A program made the position numbers and the translations under genes. A stretch of DNA of 15,448 bases from CAZAQS01 sp964486825 (GTDB lineage: Bacteria > Chloroflexota > Anaerolineae > Anaerolineales > UBA4823). Shown in pieces: positions 10,128 through 15,448 of the stretch (its first letter is position 1; the number at the start of each line of letters is the position of its first letter). Below the pieces are notes generated by a model. That model made no database searches and had not been told where the DNA came from. It saw nothing but the letters and a program-made list of their open reading frames with translations. The stretch is from contig CAZAQS010000105.1 in NCBI GenBank assembly GCA_964486825.1, positions 1 through 15,448 on the forward strand, given 5' to 3'.

Positions 10128-11669
10128 CTACAGTTTCAGGCTCACAATCATTTCAAGTTGCTTGCAAAGCCAGTCGGTAATGTCTTCATTTTCTATCATT
10201 TGGCGAAGTTTATCGGCTCTTTGTTTACGTTCGCCTTCAGACATGCTTAGGGCCTGGTGAAAAGCTTCGGCGGTTGCGTAAATGTCGCACGGAGAAACGA
10301 CCAGGGCAGCCTCCTGTAATTGCTGGCGTGCCCCTGTCCGTTCGGATAGGATTACGACCCCTTTGCGCTGGTTAACGATTGGCCCCTCTTTGGCTACCAG
10401 GTTCATACCGTCCGCAATCGAATTAACTAGCAAAACGTCATAGAGCTGCATGGCTGCAATTGCCCTGGGATAATCTTCTCCAACCAGAACGCGAACAGGT
10501 TCCCATTCACTGCTCCCATATTTGGCGTTTACCACGCCTGCTGAAGCCATAAGCTCTTCCAGATAGGAACGATATTGATCTACCTCCATACGTGAAGGCA
10601 CCAATAGGGCCAGGAATTGAACCTTTCCAACGTATTGGGGATAGATTGATATAAATTCTTCAAAAGCCTTAAAGCCCCGAACGATATTTTTGCTGGGTTC
10701 AATTCGATCAATGCGGACGATTAACTGCTTGTCATCGACCCTGTTCTTGAGCCATTCGTAATGCTCGCTAACCTCTTGAGACCCTGCAATGCGACGGATC
10801 GCTTCGATATCAATCGAGATCGGGAAATCTCGGACGTATGTATGCCGGGAGCTATGACGAATTTTGCCGCGGTGGAAATTTACCCGGGAGTTGGGTAAAT
10901 GTGATTCACAACTACGGATGAAATTCAAGCCATCTTCGCGGGTTTGAAAGCCCAATAAGTCAGTTGCGCATAAGCCATCCAGTATCGCCCACCTCATTTT
11001 AGAGGGTAGGATTCCCCAATCCTCAGTGCCCGGCCATGGAATATGAACAAAGAGGGTTAAGGTGCATTTTACTCCTTTGGGTAATATCTCACGCAAAAAG
11101 CGCGGGACCAAATATAAGTGGTAATCATGCAGCATTACGAGCGAAGGGTAAGGGTTTTCAATTATCTGTTGGGCAATAACTTCGGCAAATTGGCGGTTTA
11201 CTTTCACATACCCTTCATCCCAGGCCTCCCATGTGTCGGAGTCTATGGTAGGCTCATGAATAATATCCCACATGGAATGTTGTAAGAACCATAGGAGCGG
11301 ATTGGCTATGACATTGTAGTAACCGTTATAGGCTTGCTCGTCCGGTTTAACGAAGTTAACCTGGATCTGCCTGTCGTTTTCTCCTAAAGGGATTGTTGAT
11401 TTCATCCATCCCTTTTCCACCTCCGATAATGCACAGCTAATCCAGGTAGCTTCGACCTGCTCTACTATTCCTGTTAGTGCTGTAACCAGACCACCTTCGC
11501 CACGGGAAAAACTCGGACTCCCACTTTCGTCTAAGCTTATCGAAACAGGTCCCCTATTCGATGCAATGATCAAAGACCTGCCTTTCAAAATGAGTGCAAA
11601 AAGATCTTTACAATCTTGGCGAGTAGTCAATTGATTACTGGGAGACATACTGCTAACTATTCGTCTCAT
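10128..11669 (-). CDS. otsA: Trehalose-6-phosphate synthase (GT20)
   Basis: It transfers glucose from a nucleotide sugar (normally UDP-glucose) to glucose 6-phosphate, giving trehalose 6-phosphate. GT20 hallmarks seen are SNRGPV at residues 37-42, the RGEGGLVTAL loop at 56-65, W127 in NPLLWFLQH, HDYH at 181-184, HIPWP at 209-213, LLGFQT at 238-243, R322 and K327 for the nucleotide phosphates (DRIEPSKN), R360, and DGMNLVAKE at 420-428. Compared with E. coli OtsA, SNRI is SNRG, the LDYSKG loop is IEPSKN, and the arginine before DGMN is alanine (A419). This places it in a distinct bacterial GT20 branch that also includes the pseudo-glycosyltransferase VldE, so specificity is less certain than the fold. 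otsB two genes downstream supports trehalose. The ATG at 11669 overlaps the GH63 gene by 17 nt; an ATG at 11648 (4 nt after its stop) is equally possible. Neither has a clear ribosome-binding site, so translation is probably coupled. Confidence 0.9.
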   Translation of the reverse strand: MRRIVSSMSPSNQLTTRQDCKDLFALILKGRSLIIASNRGPVSISLDESGSPSFSRGEGGLVTALTGIVEQVEATWISCALSEVEKGWMKSTIPLGENDRQIQVNFVKPDEQAYNGYYNVIANPLLWFLQHSMWDIIHEPTIDSDTWEAWDEGYVKVNRQFAEVIAQQIIENPYPSLVMLHDYHLYLVPRFLREILPKGVKCTLTLFVHIPWPGTEDWGILPSKMRWAILDGLCATDLLGFQTREDGLNFIRSCESHLPNSRVNFHRGKIRHSSRHTYVRDFPISIDIEAIRRIAGSQEVSEHYEWLKNRVDDKQLIVRIDRIEPSKNIVRGFKAFEEFISIYPQYVGKVQFLALLVPSRMEVDQYRSYLEELMASAGVVNAKYGSSEWEPVRVLVGEDYPRAIAAMQLYDVLLVNSIADGMNLVAKEGPIVNQRKGVVILSERTGARQQLQEAALVVSPCDIYATAEAFHQALSMSEGERKQRADKLRQMIENEDITDWLCKQLEMIVSLKL

Positions 11670-13416
11670 CCCGGCTTGCGTCTATCGCCAGGTCAATAAA
11701 TACTGCAGCCGTCCATCCGAAAATATCAGCGGCCGTAACGGGAGCCTCTCCAGTGTCTGCATTGTAATATTCGTAAATATTGGGATGGCTCATGATCAAC
11801 TCTAGGGTTTTATCCCTGAGCGTTCTTGCCAATTCGGTTTCCCCTACTTGCCTGAGCGCTTCAATAAAAAAATAATTGATATTTGCCCAAACCGGCCCTC
11901 TCCACATTCGGTCTGGCTGGTAATGTGGATCGTTACGTGCTACGGTCGGTAAAGCGTATTCTCCCCAAAACATCTCAGGGTTGGTCAGGTGGCTTACCAG
12001 GCGGTCACGTATATGGACGGGCAGTTGTCCAGTCCACAAAGGGTAGAGGTTAAATGGGGTGACTACTCGAACCGGCTCTTCGTTATGCAAAGCCCAGAAA
12101 ATTCCGGCTTCATCATCCCAAAAGTCTTCGATCATGCGGTTCACGATGGCCTTTGCTCGCCGTCTCCACATGGCAGCTTCGGAATGCATACCCATCAGCT
12201 CAGCCATCAAACCTAAAGAACCCATCTGGACACATAAATACGTATTTAAATCGGGTGATTCGACCGGCATTCCATAATCCCACAGGGGACTGTCATCCAG
12301 GCCGGAGGAATAGGGGTGGTTGTAAGCTGCCAGTCCATCGGCGTCATCGTCATTATAGGTTAACCACCAGGCGTTAAACCTCACCAGGGGGACATAAATC
12401 TCCTGAAGGAAATTTAAATCCGGCTCGCTCTCATGAAGCTTAAGGGCAGCCCAGGCCAGGATTGGGGGTTTGGTTACGCTACCGATAATCGGGTGACTAA
12501 GGGTCGAGACAACCCCTTCATCATATATCGCATCTGGAAGCATGCCGTTGGGAAGCTGGTAGGCCAGGACTGCCCGGATCTGGTTACGGGCTAATTCGGG
12601 GTCCACATGCCGGTACGCCAGGGCGTGCATGGCGTTATCCCACAACCACAGGCCAACATAGTTAATTTTTGAGGGGGCCATGGCCTCATAAATGACATTT
12701 CCCTGGGGGCTGATTAAGTTGTTTGCCATGATCCACCAGGCATAAGCGTAGGTCCTGCGGTAAGGCTCAGCAACTATGGGGACATTGTTGAACCAATCAG
12801 ACCAGCGGGTTTCGGCCGCTGCGCTGGCAACCGAGAAGGGCATTACCTCCTCACTCAAATTCAATCCAGGTTGGATGGAAATCGTTATGGCGCAATCATC
12901 CGTGGAGCGGGTGATAAATTCAACTGTATACCCGCCTTCCTCTGGGCGGATTTCGTTACGGACCACATCACCATTAGTATGGTATGTGACATTGCGGACA
13001 GATTTAAAAACACCCCCCTGGTCGGTCCGCTCCCAAAACTGTGGAGAAACGTGGAAGCGGATGCCTGCTACAATTCCGTGCGGCATGCCAAATGAGATGG
13101 TACGCACATCCTGGAATACCAAACCGAAATCCCCGAGTGTGGTGCGGAAGTAGATCACGTTAGGACGGGTCATCGCCTCGAACTCAAGGGGATCTCGATT
13201 TTCGTCGATCAAGACCAGGTCGTTGATGAAGGGCGGGCGCCTGAGGTAGGCTTCTATATCAGGGGTGATCGTCGTCAGCCTCTCGGCAAGCTTTATAAAA
13301 AGTTTGGAGGCCTGGGTTTCTTGAAAGATCAGCAGGCGCGATCCACGGTCGCTGAACGGTACCCGGGTTATATCAATATGATTGCGAAGTAAGCTTAAGT
13401 AAGGTGAGGTTAACAT
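11653..13416 (-). CDS. GH63-type glycoside hydrolase (trehalase/glucosylglycerate hydrolase-like)
   Basis: This is an (alpha/alpha)6-barrel glycosidase related to GH63/GH37. The family hydrolyses alpha-glucosides or alpha-mannosides such as glucosylglycerate, mannosylglycerate and trehalose. Residues 1-210 form a beta-rich N-terminal domain and the rest is the helical barrel. Typical motifs (numbered from the start used here) are WLWDN at 257-261, the SGLDDSPLWD segment at 371-380 (its Asp pair D374/D375 is where the family's general acid sits), RMWRGPVWANINYF at 503-516, and EYYNADTGE at 549-557 (E557, the likely base). There is no signal peptide, so it acts in the cytoplasm. I prefer the ATG at 13416, which has GGGAGG about 11 nt upstream; an in-frame ATG at 13437 would place that site inside the gene. 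The ribosome-binding site lies in a hairpin. With treS upstream and otsA overlapping its 3' end, turnover of trehalose or a related solute is likely; the exact substrate is unknown. Confidence 0.85.
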   Translation of the reverse strand: MLTSPYLSLLRNHIDITRVPFSDRGSRLLIFQETQASKLFIKLAERLTTITPDIEAYLRRPPFINDLVLIDENRDPLEFEAMTRPNVIYFRTTLGDFGLVFQDVRTISFGMPHGIVAGIRFHVSPQFWERTDQGGVFKSVRNVTYHTNGDVVRNEIRPEEGGYTVEFITRSTDDCAITISIQPGLNLSEEVMPFSVASAAAETRWSDWFNNVPIVAEPYRRTYAYAWWIMANNLISPQGNVIYEAMAPSKINYVGLWLWDNAMHALAYRHVDPELARNQIRAVLAYQLPNGMLPDAIYDEGVVSTLSHPIIGSVTKPPILAWAALKLHESEPDLNFLQEIYVPLVRFNAWWLTYNDDDADGLAAYNHPYSSGLDDSPLWDYGMPVESPDLNTYLCVQMGSLGLMAELMGMHSEAAMWRRRAKAIVNRMIEDFWDDEAGIFWALHNEEPVRVVTPFNLYPLWTGQLPVHIRDRLVSHLTNPEMFWGEYALPTVARNDPHYQPDRMWRGPVWANINYFFIEALRQVGETELARTLRDKTLELIMSHPNIYEYYNADTGEAPVTAADIFGWTAAVFIDLAIDASRDETNS

Positions 13417-13427
13417 CGTGATTTGTA

Positions 13428-13452
13428 CCTCCCTCATGCTTGATGAAGGAGG
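13428..13452 (-). promoter_or_regulatory. Hairpin hiding the ribosome-binding site of the GH63 gene
   Basis: In the - strand transcript, CCUCCUUCAU (13452-13443) pairs with AUGAGGGAGG (13437-13428) around the 5-nt loop CAAGC. All 10 pairs form, one as U-G wobble. The GGAGG in the 3' arm is the only ribosome-binding site for the ATG at 13416. The 5' arm begins 8 nt after the treS TAA, so a ribosome stopping there would cover and open it. No U-run follows, so it is not an intrinsic terminator. The stem is imperfect in the + strand (A-C in place of G-U), which supports function in the - strand RNA. Confidence 0.6.
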
Positions 13453-13460
13453 ACTATTAT

Positions 13461-15095
13461 TTATAGGGCTGCCTTAAGCCATAGATAATCGTATGGCCCT
13501 AACGTCAGGGGACAGGGTTCATCTCCTAAACGATATAGTGAGCGGCAAGTGAGGATATCGATGACCTCTTTCCCCATCCAGCCATCCGGAGAAAACATAA
13601 AGGTATTGGATTCCCCAGTGAGGTTGTGTAACGCAATCATCGACTCCCCCTGGTGCTCCCGGCGGACTGCGTAAATGCTTTTCGATTCAACCGGTAGGAT
13701 GGAAAATGAGCCAAGCGAGAAGATCGGGTTCTCCTTCCGGACGAAGATCATCCTGCGGATGGTATGCCAGAGTGAGCGCGGGTCGGAACGCTGGTTGTTG
13801 ACTTGTATCCGGTGGTACCCGTAGCGTTCATCATTGATTACAGGCGTATATAGATTTTCTGGAGGCGCGTCAGAGAAGCCTGCATTGGGACTTGAATCCC
13901 ACTGCATGGGCGTCCGGACTCCATCCCGGTCATTGAGCCAGATATCGTCGCCCATTCCGATCTCGTCGCCGTAATAAAGAATTGGCGATCCGGGGAGCGT
14001 GAACAGGATCGAGTTGAGAAGTTCGATCTTGGCGCGTTCACCGTTGAGTAGTGGGGCTAAGCGCCGGCGGATGCCGAGATTTAAACGCATCCGGAGATCA
14101 GGAGCGAAGAAGTCCCACATGAACTGGCGTTCTTCGGGGGTCACCATCTCCAGAGTGAGCTCATCATGGTTCCTCAGAAAGGTAGCCCACTGGCAGTTGT
14201 CGCAGATGGAAGGAGTGGCATCCAGGATCTCAACCAGGGGAGTGCGATCCTGTTTGGCCAATGCCATATAAATGCGTGGCATAACCGGAAAATGGAAGGC
14301 CATATGGAATTCATCGTCGTCGCCGAAATATTCGATCACGTCTTGCGGCCATTGGTTCGCCTCGCTGAGCAGGATACGCCCGGAATAATTCTCATCAATA
14401 AACTTACGCATGCGCTTGAGATATGCATGCGTCTCGGGGAGATTCTCGCAATTCGTACCCTCTCGCTCGAAGAGATATGGCACAGCGTCTGCCCGGAACC
14501 CGTCAACGCCTAAATCCAACCAGAATTTCATTACATCTAGCATCTTCTGCTGCACGGCAGGATTGTCGTAATTAAGGTCGGGCTGAGATGAGTAAAAGCG
14601 ATGCCAGAAATACTGGCCTGCCATTTCATCCCAGGTCCAGTTGGATTTCTCTGTATCGATAAAAATGATACGCGCTCCGGAATATTTTTCGTCTGAATCG
14701 CTCCAAACGTAATAGTCGCGGTAAGGTGAATTTCGATCTGCTCTGGCTGACTGGAACCAGGGGTGCTGGTCAGAGGTATGGTTGACAACTAAATCTGTGA
14801 TCACTCGTAAGCCGCGGGCGTGGGCTTCGGAGAGCAGTGTTTTAAAATCCTGCAAGTCGCCAAAGTCCGGGTGTATGCTGTAATAATCGGCGATATCGTA
14901 ACCATCATCCAGGAGAGGAGATGGGAAAATAGGCAAGAGCCAGATACAATCCACGCCCAGGTCCTGTATGTAATCCAGCTTCTCAATTAACCCACGCAAA
15001 TCGCCATGCCCGTCATCATTGCTGTCTCGATAGGCGCGGACATAAACTTCGTAGAATACGGCATTCTTGTACCAGGGGATTTTATTCTCGTTCAT
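13461..15095 (-). CDS. treS: Trehalose synthase / maltose alpha-D-glucosyltransferase (GH13)
   Basis: It interconverts trehalose and maltose by intramolecular transglucosylation in the cytoplasm. The 544 residues match single-domain TreS, with no fused maltokinase. The GH13 conserved regions are DLVVNH at 101-106, GFRADAVPYL with nucleophile D203, LLSEANQWP with acid/base E245, and FLRNHDEL with D311 as the stabiliser. TreS-specific stretches are the N-terminal WYKNAVFYEVYVRAYRDSN block, DTEKSNWTWD, REGTNCENLPETH and DRDGVRTPMQWD, which separate it from alpha-amylases and oligo-1,6-glucosidases. The ATG at 15095 has AGGAG 4 nt upstream. It is the first gene of the - strand operon. Pep2 maltokinase and GlgE are absent here, so maltose made by TreS is not obviously routed to alpha-glucan in this window. 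Confidence 0.93.
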   Translation of the reverse strand: MNENKIPWYKNAVFYEVYVRAYRDSNDDGHGDLRGLIEKLDYIQDLGVDCIWLLPIFPSPLLDDGYDIADYYSIHPDFGDLQDFKTLLSEAHARGLRVITDLVVNHTSDQHPWFQSARADRNSPYRDYYVWSDSDEKYSGARIIFIDTEKSNWTWDEMAGQYFWHRFYSSQPDLNYDNPAVQQKMLDVMKFWLDLGVDGFRADAVPYLFEREGTNCENLPETHAYLKRMRKFIDENYSGRILLSEANQWPQDVIEYFGDDDEFHMAFHFPVMPRIYMALAKQDRTPLVEILDATPSICDNCQWATFLRNHDELTLEMVTPEERQFMWDFFAPDLRMRLNLGIRRRLAPLLNGERAKIELLNSILFTLPGSPILYYGDEIGMGDDIWLNDRDGVRTPMQWDSSPNAGFSDAPPENLYTPVINDERYGYHRIQVNNQRSDPRSLWHTIRRMIFVRKENPIFSLGSFSILPVESKSIYAVRREHQGESMIALHNLTGESNTFMFSPDGWMGKEVIDILTCRSLYRLGDEPCPLTLGPYDYLWLKAAL

Positions 15096-15134
15096 AAGAC
15101 TCCTGAAGGTAGATAGGTGCGGTTATCAAAATAG

Positions 15135-15163
15135 ATTATACCGGATCAGATGCTATGGGAATA
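15135..15163 (-). promoter_or_regulatory. Candidate promoter of the treS operon
   Basis: Read on the - strand, a perfect TATAAT box lies at 15140-15135, about 40 nt before the treS ATG, giving an expected leader of roughly 30 nt. With 17-nt spacing, the -35 position (15163-15158) reads TATTCC, a poor match, so an activator or an alternative sigma factor may be needed. Confidence 0.45.
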
Positions 15164-15200
15164 CGGATGTATATTAATAGTCGAGCGAAAAAGGGGACAA

Positions 15201-15214
15201 AAGTCACGTGACTT
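15201..15214. promoter_or_regulatory. Perfect 14-bp palindrome upstream of treS
   Basis: AAGTCACGTGACTT is its own reverse complement. It lies 106 nt upstream of the treS start and about 38 nt beyond the putative -35, where activators often bind. It is partly framed by a wider inverted pair, GACAAA at 15196-15201 and TTTGTC at 15226-15231. A regulator binding as a symmetric dimer is plausible, serving treS or a divergent gene beyond the window. Confidence 0.4.
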
Positions 15215-15231
15215 AATGGCGGGAATTTGTC

Positions 15232-15448
15232 AAAATGGATTAAATATTGTCAGTTATCACTTCTAACTTTAACCTCCGCTAATAAACCAACCAGGGTAAA
15301 TCAGGCCAGGATCACCTGGTCTGCGTCGGTTATTTCATAATTGGATCGTGTTTCACGAGGTTATCCTTGAGTGGTCCTGCACAAGAGCTGCTCTTGAAAG
15401 AGCGAGTGCGTAAATCTTATCTTAGTGAGCAGTAAGCGCTAGAGCCTA
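15232..15448. other. Gene-free right end with three small hairpins
   Basis: No credible ORF, tRNA or other known RNA is visible. Three inverted repeats follow each other: GGCCAGG (15304-15310) with CCTGGTC (15315-15321), one G-U pair in the + strand; TCGTG (15346-15350) with CACGA (15354-15358); and CAAGAGC (15382-15388) with GCTCTTG (15390-15396). They could belong to a leader or 3' end of a gene beyond the window, or to a small structured RNA. None has a T-run that would make it an intrinsic terminator. Confidence 0.35.

Noticed and set aside
13428..13452. Intrinsic terminator after treS
   Set aside because: The stem is strong but no U-run follows, and it contains the next gene's ribosome-binding site.
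15340..15448. tRNA or tmRNA at the right end
   Set aside because: No cloverleaf, T-loop (GTTCGA) or CCA end could be assembled from the hairpins.

Overview
The window holds ten protein genes in two converging blocks, with almost no spare DNA. Base composition, the high identity of TreS to known enzymes, the extracellular PQQ-repeat protein on a single membrane anchor and the style of the OtsA and cysteine-ligase homologues are compatible with a non-sporulating soil, sediment or sludge bacterium of the Chloroflexota (Anaerolineae-like). That placement is an inference from protein flavour, not from a marker gene. I see no rRNA, tRNA, CRISPR array, transposase or phage gene.

Left block (118-4830, + strand): prkA, yhbH/yeaH (DUF444, vWA-like) and spoVR. 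This three-gene set is known from Bacillus and from E. coli (yeaG, yeaH, ycgB), where it is tied to sporulation, starvation or stationary-phase survival. Gaps are 31 and 68 nt when the ribosome-binding sites are used to choose the starts, so this is probably one transcript.

Right block (15095 down to 4837, - strand): treS, a GH63-type glycosidase, otsA, a GT4 glycosyltransferase, otsB, a protein of the cysteinyl-tRNA synthetase/MshC family, and a membrane-anchored PQQ beta-propeller. Gaps are 44 nt, an overlap (or 4 nt), 35, 11, 11 and 80 nt, so the first six genes look like one operon and the seventh may be included. The sugar genes make trehalose by OtsA-OtsB (UDP-glucose plus glucose-6-phosphate, then dephosphorylation), interconvert trehalose and maltose (TreS), and may hydrolyse an alpha-glucoside (GH63). 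Together with the prkA set, the window reads as a starvation, desiccation or osmotic stress region.

The most interesting part is the tightly packed trio GT4 - sugar phosphatase - cysteine ligase. The ligase keeps the full catalytic core and zinc ligands of CysS but ends before the C-terminal anticodon-recognition domain, and several of its signature stretches resemble MshC, the enzyme that joins cysteine to a glycoside in mycothiol synthesis. GT4 plus phosphatase plus MshC-like ligase is the logic of a low-molecular-weight glycoside-thiol pathway. This is a hypothesis only.

Regulatory structure: a 10-bp hairpin buries the ribosome-binding site of the GH63 gene just after the treS stop codon. 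A TATAAT box and a perfect 14-bp palindrome lie upstream of treS, and an inverted repeat with a T-rich tail lies upstream of prkA. The two blocks collide with only 6 nt between their stop codons. The last ~350 nt (15096-15448) hold no credible gene, but contain the treS promoter region and three small hairpins.
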